NCBI GenBank assembly: GCA_023052935.1 | Contig: CM041298.1 | Coordinates: 20,370,871 to 20,434,870 of the forward strand | Origin: Piezodorus guildinii | Taxonomy: Eukaryota; Arthropoda; Insecta; Hemiptera; Pentatomidae | Direction of reading: 5' to 3' | Length of the DNA stretch: 64,000 bases | In this document: piece by piece, positions 52,880 through 63,705 of the stretch | Layout: every line of letters begins with the position of its first letter | How positions within the stretch are numbered: position 1 is the stretch's first letter | Notes under the pieces: model-generated | Seen by the model: the letters and a program-made list of their open reading frames with translations, nothing else | What the model was told of the DNA's origin: nothing | Databases searched by the model: none | Translations under genes and position numbers: made by a program

Positions 52880-55075
52880 GAATAGAATAGAATAGAAATT
52901 GATTTTTATTCTGGGACTGTGTCCCTTGAGAATAACATATTTGCACAGTTTACAATATACAGTATGTCTGGCCAACAGACAAAATGAACATAATTAACTA
53001 ATGTTTACAATTATGGGTGAATATATACGTAAAATATAAAAATAAAATGAATAAAAATTAAAATAAAAAAATATTCTCAGAAAATAGTTGTTTGGACAAA
53101 ATGAAAAATAAATGAGTTTGAATAGATAATAAAAAGAAGAAAAATAAAAGTTTACATTATTTTGTTACTTGGTCTTTTAAGAATAACATAAGCTTTGAAA
53201 TAATAAAGTACCTTAAACTGGACAAGAAATAGTGAAAAATAAACCAATTAAACATAAATAAAAATAATATACTACAATGATACAAAACGAAGTCTTCTTT
53301 CACATAACAGGCATAATATTCACAATATAAACAATTTAAAAAGAAAAAAAAAAAAAATAAATCTTCCAGATAAAATAGTTGAAAAAATAGATCGATACTT
53401 GTGGAAAAAAATAAAAATATTGAATACAATCCTGCTAAAAAATTTAACATTGTCAAGCAGCGTCATTTTGGGATGCTAGAAGGTACTGGAAGAGAAGGTG
53501 TTTGAATGTGGAGAGGGATCAAGCATGGCGGATGTTTAATGGGAGGGAATTCCAGAGACTAGTAGAACGGGCCAGAAAGGAGCATTCATATTTTTTTGTT
53601 CTGTGGGAAGGGATATAAAGGTTGGACATACGGGATCTAGTCTCTAGTGGATGAATTGAGGGTTTGAACTGCAGGAGATTATAGATATAGGAAGGATGTT
53701 GGGAGTTGATAGTTTGGTATAGAAAAGATCCAAGGAAGTATTGCCTACGGGTGTGGGGAAAAAGCCAATTTGATTCGGTATAAAGATGGGATACATGAGA
53801 CCGCCTCGACGTGCCATAAACGAATCTTAAAGAACTGTTCATGATCTGCTTCAACCTCTTCTCTAGCATCATCGAGAGGCCACCATATACCGCACATTCA
53901 TAATCAAATTGAGGGAAAATTAAAGAGGATACAAGGAGCTTACGGGTGGACTGTGGGAGAACATGACGGGAACAATGGAATAATTTGAGGGAGCTTATTG
54001 ACCTTCGGGAAATTTGGGCCACATGTGGTTTCCAGGATAAGGTTTGGTCAAAATGGATGCCAAAATTTTTTACAGAGGAGCTGAAAGTGATAGGATGGTC
54101 ATTTAGTAATAGGGTAGGAAGAGAAGGAATAGATGTGAGGAGGGAATCGGATCCAATAATGATAGCCTGAGTTTTCGCAGCGTTTAAAGTTAAATCATTC
54201 TGATTTGCCCAATGACAGATCCTGCCCAGGTCTTCTAGAATACTAGTAAACGCTGCTGATAACTCAGTAGGAGGAAAAGTTAGATAAATCTGAAAGTCAT
54301 CAGCATATAGGTGGTAGGAGCAGTGATGGATTGAATTGGGAAGATCGTTTATAAAGGCATTGAATAGGATAGGAGAAATACTTGAACCCTGGGCCACCCC
54401 TGAGGAAAGGGTAAGAAAAGAAGATAAAGGTTGGTTAGGAATGTGGACTGCTTGGGTTCGGTCAGAAAGAAATGACTGGAGCCAAAGAATAGAGCTGTAA
54501 GAGAAGGAAAGAGATTTTAGTTTGGAGTAAAGGATGGAATGGTTCAGAGAATCAAACGCTTTAGAAAAGTCAAGGAGTATTAGTACTGTTAGCTGTTTGT
54601 TGTCAATTGCAGTGTGTATGTCATTGGTGATTTTAGCAAGAGCAGATTGAGTGGAGAAACCAGGTCGGAAACCGGATTGGAGAGGATTGATTGATTTTGA
54701 TTCTTCGAGGAATTTTGAAATTTGAGATTGTACTAATCTTTCTAGAGGTTTAGAAAGATCCGATAACATGGAGATCGGGCGGAAGTTTTTAGGAGTTGTA
54801 GGATTCGGATTTTTCTTAATGGGATGGACTATGGCTTTTTTCCAAGAGATGGGAAATACAGAATTTTGGAGGGAAAAATTATAAATGAAAAGGAGCACTG
54901 GTAAAATTTCTGGGAGACATAGTTTTAGTAGTTTAACTGGGATTCCGTCAAAGCCTATGGAGTTTGTGCGGGATTTCATAACTGAAGTTATTATGTCAGT
55001 TGGTGAGATGTCAGAGAAATAGAAGTTTTCGGAGTTAAAAGATGGAGCTGAAGGATGCTGGGAAGATAGGTGGTA
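52880..55075 (-). mobile_element. CR1-like LINE inside SINE-A, 5'-truncated
   Basis: A 2.2-kb insertion with a perfect 8-bp target duplication ggacgtta (52872-52879, 55076-55083). Its 3' end is (TATTC)n rather than poly(A), with GTCCCAGAATAAA before it. Microsatellite-like tails are typical of CR1/L2-type LINEs. It carries most of a reverse transcriptase. Confidence 0.9.
53519..55075 (-). pseudogene. CR1-like reverse transcriptase, nearly intact 3' two-thirds of ORF2
   Basis: The polymerase copies LINE RNA at the nicked target. The frame is open from the truncation junction (55075) to a stop at 53519-53521, 518 codons. Counting from the internal Met at 54979, motifs are DGIPVKLLK (11-19), NFRPISMLSDLSKPLERL (65-82), LLDFSKAFDSLNH (135-147, first catalytic Asp), SGVAQGSSISP (193-203) and YADDFQIYL (YADD 225-228, catalytic pair), ending in WNSLPLNIRHA. 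The stop is probably a point mutation: the same frame stays open for 21 more codons (STFKHLLFQYLL) to TGA at 53453-53455. The endonuclease is lost by 5' truncation. Confidence 0.9.
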
Positions 55076-55289
55076 GGACGTTAAAAGGTGGTACCGAGCC
55101 TGTGCGATGTCAGGTACTCGTTAAAGATCCCTATCCTAATAAAACCTGGATAGAAAAAATTTAGGACTACCACTGTAGCATCGTCCGATTAGCCATAGTA
55201 GCATACAGTGACGTTAAATAAATAAACAAAATGATTGGGTTTAATAGGCGTGATGAAGAGAGAATGCCTAGCTGCACATTTGCGGGATG

Positions 55290-55400
55290 GGTAATTTCGA
55301 ATCAGGTTAACCTAAAACATGTATTTTCGTTGAAAACTATAATTTAAAAAATTCACCATCACAATATTTTTCCTCATTGTATATTTCACATAGGTATGGG
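55290..55400 (-). repeat. M-family 5'-end fragment
   Basis: CCTAAAACATGTATTTTCGTTGAAAAC to the ATATTTCACATAGG end, in reverse. Only the terminal ~110 bp. Confidence 0.6.
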
Positions 55401-55449
55401 CAGGAGAAAATTTAAAATTAAATGAAAAAAATAGTGCTCATATCACAAC

Positions 55450-55487
<38 letters not shown>

Positions 55488-56384
55488 TTTAGGATTGAAG
55501 TTATTTTAAATGAGAATTTCATTAGATTTTATGGAAACACTTATTATATCCTAAATGAAATAGTAATGAGCATTTCGAAATTACGATCTATAATTCTTAA
55601 GCTCATGTGTTTTTAGTCACCATTCGATACTTTACAGTCTGATTTTTGTAAAATATTGAGCTTACCAAGAGTATATTATTTATAAAAATATGTATGTTTT
55701 CGTGAGCTCATACTACTAATATATCCGTCAATATTTTTTTTCACATATCTTTTTGTAGGCACATATCCTTATCACTTATCCATACATACTACAATCAACA
55801 TTCAAACCCACCAATACACTGATAATTCTCAATTATAATTTACAAAGTAATTACTATTTATATTATAAAATGATTAGAGAATTATTGGATTAGAATTAAG
55901 ACCGTGTATAATTAAGTTGTGCCTGGTGTATCGGTAATTCGATCCTTGATAAAATGACGCGACTTTACTGGATTAGTTGAACCTGATATAGAATTAATTA
56001 AAATTATCCAAGCGTTATTTCCAATTACACAATTAACTGACCTGTTCAAGCAATAACAAGCAATAATTGATTTTAGAGTGATCGCTTATATTAAGACCTA
56101 TTCTAAGATTAATCAAAAGGGTTCTATCACTTATAAAATGGTTTAGAATAATATGTTTGGTAAAGATGCGCTCTTATAAATTATAATATAATCCTGCTAT
56201 ATATTATATTTAATTATGAAACGTTTATTATAATAAGTTATCTTTTTTTTAAACTATTGCAGACATCTAATAATTCCTATTGATAATTATAAATTATTTT
56301 GTGAGAGTTTTTAATATTTGATCTGCTGTTGCCTTCTTGAATTTATTTTTGGTTTATTATTTTTAATAATCAACCTTTTTAATC
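55401..56384. other. AT-rich, nothing recognised
   Basis: A long T run (about 55447-55482) and otherwise short ORFs only. Confidence 0.4.
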
Positions 56385-56730
56385 GACTAAAAAAAAAAAA
56401 AAAAAAAAAAAATTACCCCTACTCAAAATTAGAGAGCGTTTCAAAATTCGTAAAATCCGAATAACGAATAAAAAGAAAAAATCTGTTTGTCCGCCTTCCG
56501 CCGACCGCGGCATTTCTCCGAAACTACTGGACTATTTTCTTTTAAATTCGCCACAAACATACTAGTCTCTTCAACGATGATTCTAACACCTAGACGTTGA
56601 TATCAGCTAGTTTGTTTTAAAATGACGACCGATTAAAAGGATTTTATTCAATAACGCAGTTATTTTTGAAGATATAAAACAAATGTATTAGTGTTCTTTA
56701 ACCAAAAAAACGCGAATAATTTTATAAAAG
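56385..56730. repeat. Diverged repeat shared with 8480-8800
   Basis: See the partner copy. It starts with an A run and includes CCGCCGACCGCGGCATTTC and GAAACTACTGGAC blocks. Confidence 0.4.
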
Positions 56731-57162
56731 GGAAAAAAAAGAAAAGAAAAACAATTAAAATTTTGCAAATAAATACTCTCATAACTAAAGAAAAGGATGT
56801 GTAGAGTATTAGAATAAATAAAGCGCGATAAATAAAAAAACGGAAAAAAATAAATAAATTCTCGCCTATTTATACGTTTGTTACTACGTAACTACGTTAT
56901 TTTTGCTTTGAGTGTCATTGGATATAGAGAATTAAATTTTGGGCCAAGTGAAAAAAGAATCATTAAATTTGGTTAACAACTAGCTTAGATATTGCGTTTT
57001 GAAATCAGTGGTAGTGTTATGATATGATGCTTTGAATTAGTGCTTTTCATATTACTACCAACCGCCTTAATAAACAGGTATACCCCAATATTGTTATTTG
57101 GAAATAATAAACCATTGTGTAATAATTTGCAGCGTTTTTTCATAGTTGATCTCCTGTTTTTA
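56731..57162. other. AT-rich spacer
   Basis: Nothing recognised. Confidence 0.4.
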
Positions 57163-57775
57163 CTTTCACTTACTATATATAGTAAGGGAAAGTATTGCGA
57201 TCGTGAAAATTTTCGAATTCCAGTTTTCAACGGAAATACACGTTTTAGGGTCCCCTGAGTCCAAATAACCAAGTCCCGCAAAAAGGTCTGTGTGTTTGTG
57301 GTAACTCCCGGGCGGAAACGGTAAGTCCTATGAAACTGAAATTTCATATTTAAGACAACTATACGCCCGAGACGTGACAAAACTTTTTTCATCAAAATGA
57401 GCTTACTAAAAGAGGCACTTTATACCATGCATTTTGCACCTTTTTTTTCGATTTTCTCGAAAACGGTTCCGACGATTTTGATTAAACTCGCTATATCGAT
57501 GAAAAATTTAATGGGCTTTAATATCATGTAGGTTTTATTTGGATAAAAATGGTCTGACAGGGCTTAAATGCCGATATTTTAAATTGTCTTCCCCTAAGGT
57601 TTTTTTTTTTTTTTTTATTTAGAAACAATTCTTTATTGAGCAATATTACAATCTGTCCAATTTAGGACACCCCCTAAAGTACCTTTAATTTTGTAGGTTC
57701 AATAATAATAACTAAATTATTGTTAACGATGATGAAAAACAGGTAAATATATAAATTTATTGCTCGTTGGCATCC
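57163..57775 (+). repeat. M-family copy with a small LINE-tail insertion
   Basis: 5' end TTTACTTTCACTTACTATAT, highly similar to 22236 and to the copy at 62806-63690, up to 57600. A 70-bp insertion follows, then M resumes at 57671 and stops at about 57775. Confidence 0.8.
57601..57670 (-). mobile_element. 70-bp LINE 3'-end insertion
   Basis: Read on the minus strand it has GACAGATTGTAATATTGCTC, an AATAAAG signal and an A tail, like the Jockey-B 3' end. It is flanked by cccctaaRgt (57591-57600, 57671-57680, one mismatch), duplicated from the M target. An extremely 5'-truncated retro-insertion. Confidence 0.7.
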
Positions 57776-58014
57776 GAAGGTTCCTTTCGCACTAGGCGCG
57801 GTATGCGCTTGAGGAGTGGGGTGGCTTTGTGCCTTTGTTTAAGTAAAATGGGGACGAACCATTTTGCTGGTGTTGATCTCCTGAGCCTCTGTTTGTGTGA
57901 TTTTTAAATTCAGTATTTTAATTTTTATGGGAGGAAAGTTAGTGTAAGTATTATATGTTTGAACTAACTGCCATATACAATTATAATACAAGATCAACGT
58001 AACTTCTGGTTTAT

Positions 58015-58280
58015 TTTTTTAAGGTTATTTTATGCAACTGTGGCGAATCGGGCGATGCTAGAGTGGGAGTCCTAAATTTGTCAAATCCAGGTTTACTAGG
58101 ATAGGGATCTATAACGAGTAAACTGACATTGTACTGGCTTAAGACCACTTACGTCCCCTTCGAAGGACCGCATAAGGAAGGTAGTTTTACTCCTTTCGAA
58201 AATTCTGGGGTCATCAACCAGGTTTGAACCCGCTATCACTGATAAATAAGGCCAACCACCACTACACCACATGTGGCCTC
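58015..58280 (-). mobile_element. SINE-A copy, diverged
   Basis: Complete order from tail (AGGTTATTTTATGC) to B box (GGTTTGAACCC complement, 58219-58229) and an altered head (CACATGTGGCCTC). Many substitutions indicate an old copy. Confidence 0.8.
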
Positions 58281-58344
58281 TCATTGTGTAGTTAATTCAT
58301 ATTTATACGCAGATAGGTTCAAATTATAATTCTTTTATGTATAT

Positions 58345-59075
58345 TTTTTTTTTTATTCACACCTGTCAATAAATGTTGACAATCAGCGAATGTGATAATG
58401 AAGGAATGATAGTTGGCGTGGTAGGCATGATGGAGAGAAGATGCCCAGCGGCACCTCTTCCAGGCGTGCTTCCTATTACGGATTTAACTTAGAAGGTCCA
58501 TCAACTTCTTTTCGGTCTTCGAGTATTGTCCGGCATGTTACTAGTGGCCATGCTTCGTATTAGATTGTTTGTATGTCCGTGTGAGATGTTGTGAAAACGT
58601 TTGTAGAGGGTCCGAATCCGTTCGTTGACTGTTGGCATGGTGAGTTTGTAATAGTTCTCAAAGTTTGGATTGAAAAATTTGAATTTTGCGTATGTGTCTT
58701 TTAAGCAGTCCTGTATAACTGTGAGGCGTAAGTCCAAATGGGCTTCAGTAGTGTTTAGTTTATTTTTAAGTTTTAATTTTGAACGTCTTGAGAGTAGTGA
58801 GTATAAAAGTGTTAGTCTTTTGTTTAGCGTTATCTGTTTGTTCTTGATGTGTGGGCCCCATGCCATTCTTCTGTCGAATGTGATGCCCAGATATTTTATT
58901 GTGTCTGTCTGTGGAATTTGGATGTTGTCAAGATATACTGGTTGTTGCAAGTGTTATGTCGAAGGGTATAAGTAATATGTTGGGATTTGTCCTGGTTAAT
59001 TAGAATTTTCCAAATTTTGCACCAGTCATGGAATTGTGTTAAGTGGTATTGTAATGTCTGTGAGGCGTTTTATGT
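58345..59075 (-). mobile_element. Jockey-C LINE, 5'-truncated
   Basis: Its ORF2 end is followed by a 3' UTR (GTGCCGCTGGGCATCTTCTC, TCATGCCTACCACGCC, GCTGATTGTCAAC, TGACAGGTGTGAATAAAA) that matches the GO1/GO2 3' UTR block by block. It is therefore the best candidate in this window for the autonomous relative of the ORF1-only elements. Confidence 0.7.
58501..58950 (-). pseudogene. Jockey-C reverse transcriptase C-terminal part
   Basis: The 149-codon frame carries QIPQTDTIKYLGITFDRRM, the post-palm block common to Jockey ORF2, and a thumb start (LLSRRSKLKLKNKL). It then jumps to AHLDLRLTVIQDCLKDTYAKF, skipping the usual IYKT..RPxWxYG segment, so an internal deletion is likely near 58755. It ends RSMATSNMPDNTRRPKRS. 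Upstream codons to 59075 lie in other frames. Confidence 0.7.
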
Positions 59076-59599
59076 ATAATAAATTAAAAAAAGTCTCCTA
59101 AATTATACCTATCGTACTCAAGTCTCTTGCGAAATAAAGTTAAATTAATAGAACGTCAACGTATTTGCAAACATTTTGTTTACCATTAATTTTCTCTTCT
59201 TTCAAGTGCTTTTTACTGAACTATAATATATCTAAAGCAGACGATATATAAATTACATCCAATGAATTTTAGAAAGAAGAAAAAATAATGAGAATTAATA
59301 AATATAAGATATTAATATATATTTTGTCCTCTACGATATCACACAAATTTATTCATTATTTCAAATATTGCAATTACGTTTATAACATTAAATAAATAAG
59401 CCTGTTTTACATGCAGCGAATAAAGAAAGTCATTAATGTTGAATGTTGAAACGACCATGTAAAACACTAATTTATATTTTAAAATCATTTTATAGCTTCT
59501 TTAAAACCCATTTAATCATTTTATACGTACTGTAATGCCAGCTATTACTTTCAATCTATTTTAAAAAATTTAATTGAAAATATTTCGAACGGAAATACT
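59076..59599. other. AT-rich, nothing recognised
   Basis: No ORF above 50 codons of interest. Confidence 0.4.
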
Positions 59600-59850
59600 T
59601 TTTAATTTTAGAATACTTTGTGAGGGTGTTGGGGTTCGATTTGGAGATCTGAGGGGCTGTATGTAAATATTTTATAATTTTTTTTATTTTATTTCAATTA
59701 TTTATTTATTTTTATTTCCATTTTTTATTTAGGTTTACTTATTTTTTATTCTGTACATATGATATGAATGATTTAAAATCTGGTACTTATTGCCTAAGAT
59801 AGTGGCAGATTGTATTATTTATCAATAAAGCAATATTAAAAAAAAAGAAA
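59600..59850 (+). mobile_element. Jockey-B 3' UTR fragment
   Basis: It matches 24370-24671: a GGTTCGATTYGGAG block, a T-rich stretch, TACTTATTGCCTAAGATAGTGG, AATAAAG and an A tail. No coding sequence. Confidence 0.7.
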
Positions 59851-59954
59851 ATACATAATGTACTTTTTTATAGTTATTAATTGACTGAAAAATAATATCA
59901 GGATCGAATTCTGTTTTTTATTTTTTGTTTTTTGAATACTAGAAAAACGTTCAT

Positions 59955-60505
59955 TCGTGGTCACCTATACTGTAGCGGATAGCTAAACAGCCTTATACAC
60001 CAACATTCGCCAGTTCAAACCCTGCAGATGATTTTAGGATTTTATAAAAGGAATTAAAGATAACAGCCTCCTATGCACAAGATCCCGGATTCAAACCCAC
60101 AGGCGGCCCTGGGATTTTTTAATAGAGTAAAAAATCCTTAGTTATGCCGTCCTTCGGAGGACGTTAATAGGTGGTCCCGAACTTGTGCGATGTCAGGTAC
60201 TCGTTAAAGATCATTATCCTAATTAAGCCCGGATAGGCAAAATTTAGGAATCCCACGCATAATAATTAGGACACCCACTGTAGCATCGTCCGATTAGCCA
60301 CAACAGGATAAAGGGACGTTAAATAAATAAACAAACAACGATTCTTTGGCTATACCGTTCTTGGATGGAGATGTGAAGAGTACAATGACAGGTACTCGTA
60401 AATGATACCTATTCTAATAAAACATGGATAGGCAAAATTTAGGACTCCTTCTGTAGCATCGTCCGATTAGATAGAGTAGCAGTAAAGTGACGTATAAGAC
60501 AAACG
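59955..60505 (+). mobile_element. Compound SINE-A: two heads, one body, extra tail
   Basis: A head-only unit (59955-60060, B-box-like AGTTCAAACCC) is followed by a fuller unit (60062-60345, second B-box-like ATTCAAACCC, whole body and tail). A third partial unit (about 60380-60505, GGTACTCGTAAATGATACC to the tail) comes last. Inside the second unit a short segment around TTAGGAATCCCAC/TTAGGACACCCAC is duplicated. No flanking target repeat seen. Confidence 0.7.
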
Positions 60506-60585
60506 CTCCTGGGCCACACCCAGTCTCTAGAAAGTGGGTGCTCGAAACATAGGTAGCTGTGGTCAGATTTACGATTCCTTTTCAG
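60505..60585 (+). mobile_element. SINE-C body remnant
   Basis: CTCCTGGGCC..CCCAGTCTCTAGAAAGTGGGT corresponds to 13752-13788 of the SINE-C copy. The head is absent. Confidence 0.45.
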
Positions 60586-60589
60586 GAGT

Positions 60590-61118
60590 GAGGAACAGTT
60601 TTTAAGGAAACGTATTTAAGATACTGTTTTGACGATATCATTTATATTTTTAGGATTATTCCCAAGCATGAAACTTATATATTTTAACGGTTTATTTTTT
60701 TTATTATTCTATTTTGAAAAAGGCTCATTTTGACTAAAAACTTATAATTCTACTTCACTAGAACCAGAGATATTAAATTAAAGGTGGTTTTCCATGAATT
60801 TTACGATTTTTTACGCGACACCTGGGGAGCGTTGCCCCCCTAATATTTCTAATATTTTGCAGAGTATAATGGTTTAATGTCTAGTTCCACCGAAAACAAA
60901 TTTATCAAAATCTGTTGGACACATTTGGGACCGTCTCCCTGTGAGTCTAATACTCTTTATGGGTTGTTGTGGTCAAGGTTTTTTTTTTCAATAATTGTTA
61001 CTAATCATTTTATCAGTGTACATCTTTACTTCTTTTGTTGATTAATACTGTTGCCAATTTTTTTATAAATCATAATATCCTCTGTGGTGTGCGAATATCA
61101 CTTAGATTCTACCATATA
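60590..61118. other. No recognised feature
   Basis: Mixed AT-rich DNA with a GTTGCCCCCCTAA patch near 60830, not assigned. Confidence 0.4.
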
Positions 61119-61122
61119 TTAA

Positions 61123-61684
61123 CACATTCACGCCAGGGCGAACATCTGCGTTTTTTCGCGTGAGGTGGGACAGACAGACAGTCATACCTGCTTAAGCTTC
61201 GTGTGGCGGGGCCACACTGTTGAAAGTTCCAACGTGTTTAATGCCAGATCACAAGAGTTCCAGGATTCGAATGCGCAAAATGACGTGATGGATAACTTAT
61301 AGAAATACTTAAAAATTATTCTTATATTAATATTATTATAAATTATATTCTTATATCATATTATGGGAATAAAAAGAAATCACGCACAGCTGTATCGAAT
61401 TCTTTAAGAGTAATCAAATGAAATTAACCTTTAAGAGTCCTTTGAGGAGATATGTTGAAAGTTATAAAATATTTAATAAATAAACCCTTATGCTTGTTAT
61501 TTCCTATAATATATAATGTTGAGAACAAATAAAATAAACTTTTTTTTTTTTTTCTGAAATCAAGTGAATTGCCTTTGTTGCACGTCGCCCCACGGGCTAA
61601 TTAAGAGTGACCTACGGTGTTTCATACCGTCCCCACGGAATAGTCATGTGTGACCCACTGGTGGATCACGCCGGCGTGAACGTG
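61123..61684. mobile_element. piggyBac-type MITE
   Basis: TTAA flanks both ends (61119-61122, 61685-61688). The termini are inverted repeats (CACATTCACGCCAGGGCG left; read inward from the right, CACGTTCACGCCGGCGTG), 562 bp in all, with no transposase. Ends differ from the piggyBac remnant at 51517. Confidence 0.8.
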
Positions 61685-61688
61685 TTAA

Positions 61689-61967
61689 CCATTCATACTT
61701 TTAAATAAACATCAAATAATTTATTATTTGTTTTTATTCTCAATAGAAAATATTAAAAGAAAAAAAAACTCGTATGGTAAAATAAATTCCTCTCTATAAA
61801 TGTTTGCGGAGGTAAAAAAATACATTTTCCTTTTCTCTGAAATTCAACTTTTTCACTCCACTAAATATTTACTTGACAATTTAAAAGTGAAATTCCTCTT
61901 CTGCCGTCTTGATGTATTTGGATTGTCCAAGATCAAAAGGTCATCGAAAAAGATAATATAAAGTTTC

Positions 61968-62003
<36 letters not shown>

Positions 62004-62430
62004 TAAAATATTTACTTCTTCGTTTTCAAGAGTATTTTTTATTTATTTTTTTAAAGAAAAAAATAGAACGAGGCAATCTTTTCCGATAAGGTGATTTATT
62101 CTGACTGAGGAACGAAACAAGAGTTTTAATGTTCCATTGTACAAGAGGATGGATGATAAATACCAGCCATTGCTCAGATAAAAGATGGACAATTTATCCG
62201 TTCAATTTTCCATTTCATGGAAACAAACGCTCCTTGTTTCCTTCCAATTTAGCAACCCTACTCAATCCCTCATTTTCCAACTCCGATTGATAATAACGTC
62301 TATTTAATGATGTCTCCATTATAACTTATTACGATATCAATTTATTTTTGCTTTTAGAAAATCTCTGAAAGGTTTATCTGCTTAATAGAAGTGTATCTTA
62401 TTATTGTTAATATGTATATGTATGTATATA
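61689..62430. other. AT-rich, nothing recognised
   Basis: Includes a 31-base A run (61971-62001). Confidence 0.4.
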
Positions 62431-62470
62431 CACTGCCGGTCAAACGTTTGAAACTACTTGAGGTTTACAT
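62431..62470. mobile_element. Solitary Tc1-type end
   Basis: CACTGCCGGTCAAACGTTTG directly after TA matches the style of Tc1-family inverted repeats. The opposite end was not found before 62805, so this is a partial remnant. Confidence 0.5.
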
Positions 62471-62805
62471 AAATTAATCTGTTTGAACTTTTCTGTAGTG
62501 CGGCACTTTGGAACTCAGGTTTTTTTCTCTTCAAGTATTATGTGTATTGCACAAAAGGATTCAACGGAAAATTCGTTCTTTGTAACCATTCTTAAATTAA
62601 AAAATGAAAAGGAAATCACCTTTGCATTCAAATTCTTTAAACTTTGGCAGTCGAGAAATCAATAAATCAAAGTAAGAATAAAATTTATATTCTTGATTCA
62701 CCGTACGAGATTACTATAATGTAAATAAAATTGTATCTTGTTATTCACGAGTCACAACCTCCTTCTCACACCTAATTAACAAATGTATTTATAAATAAAA
62801 ATAAA
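62471..62805. other. No recognised feature; possibly Tc1 interior
   Basis: A 60-codon plus-strand ORF (62483-62665) is open but has no transposase motif. It could be the degenerate interior of the Tc1-type element whose end lies at 62431. Confidence 0.3.
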
Positions 62806-63690
62806 ATCTGGTGCGGGCAACACACGACTTTCACTTACCTCGATTTTTTAAAATCAATGAAAGAATTTTTGAATACAGTAAGAGATAAAAATACGTGAAA
62901 CTATTAAGGAATTAATCAAATTGAATTTATATAGAAACATGTGTTTCATTAATAAATCTATTATATTATTATCTAAAATAATCAGTTACTTTTATCTTCT
63001 TCTCATCACTCTATATCAACTTCTAAAAGCTTGTGTATGAGATATTTTTTCTAAAATCTTTAGCTTTCCAACGGTATATCATACATGTATATCACTGCTC
63101 TTATGTTCAAAAACGAAAAATTGCATAAAAGTTTTCTCCTTTAGTTGGGTATCGAATTTATTCAATTTATATATTTACCTGTTTTTCATCAGCGTTAACA
63201 AGATAATCTAGTTATTATTATTGAATCTACAAAATTAAAGATACTTTAGGGAAAGAAAATTTAAAATATCGGCATTTAAGCCCTGTCAGACCATTTTTAT
63301 CCAAATAAAACCTACATGATATTGAAGTCCATTAAATTTTACATCGATATAACGAGTTTAATCAAAATCGTCGGAACCGTTTTTGAGAAAATCGAAAAAA
63401 GGTGCAAAATGCATGGTATAAAGTGCCTCTTCTTGTAAGCTCATTTTGATGAAAAAAGTTTTATCACGTCTCGGGCGTATAGTTGTCTTAAATATGAAAT
63501 TTCAGTTTCATAGGACTTACCGTTTCCGCCCGGGAGTTACCACACACAAACACACACACACCTTTTTGCGGGACTTGGTTATTTGGACTCAGGGGACCCT
63601 AAAACGTGTATTTCCGTTGAAAACTGGAATTTGAAAATTTTCACGATCGCAATACTTCCCCTTACTATATATAGTAAGTGAAAGTAATAA
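62806..63690 (-). repeat. M-family full-length copy, well preserved
   Basis: From CTGGTGCGGGCAACACACG to CTTACTATATATAGTAAGTG. It contains the CA-rich microsatellite (63541-63562). The plus strand has a 62-codon ORF (63446-63634) equivalent to minus-strand ORFs in plus-oriented M copies. It is closest to 22236-23147 and 57163-57775. Confidence 0.85.
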
Positions 63691-63705
63691 TAAGATAGCT
63701 ATATT

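Larger units (their letters stand above)
52742..55229 (+). mobile_element. SINE-A copy split by a CR1-like LINE
   Basis: The head, with A box (TAGCTGGGTGGCTAGTG) and B box (GGTTCAAACCC, 52798-52808), occupies 52742-52879. The rest of the body and the tail occupy 55076-55229. Direct repeats (aatgattNNgttt, 52729-52741 and 55230-55242) flank the SINE. This is the best preserved SINE-A in the window once the LINE is set aside. Confidence 0.9.

Noticed and set aside
56985..57395. 136-codon minus-strand protein gene
   Set aside because: It lies inside an M-family copy. Equivalent ORFs occur in other M copies only where the repeat is well preserved, and no known domain is visible; kept only as a low-priority finding.
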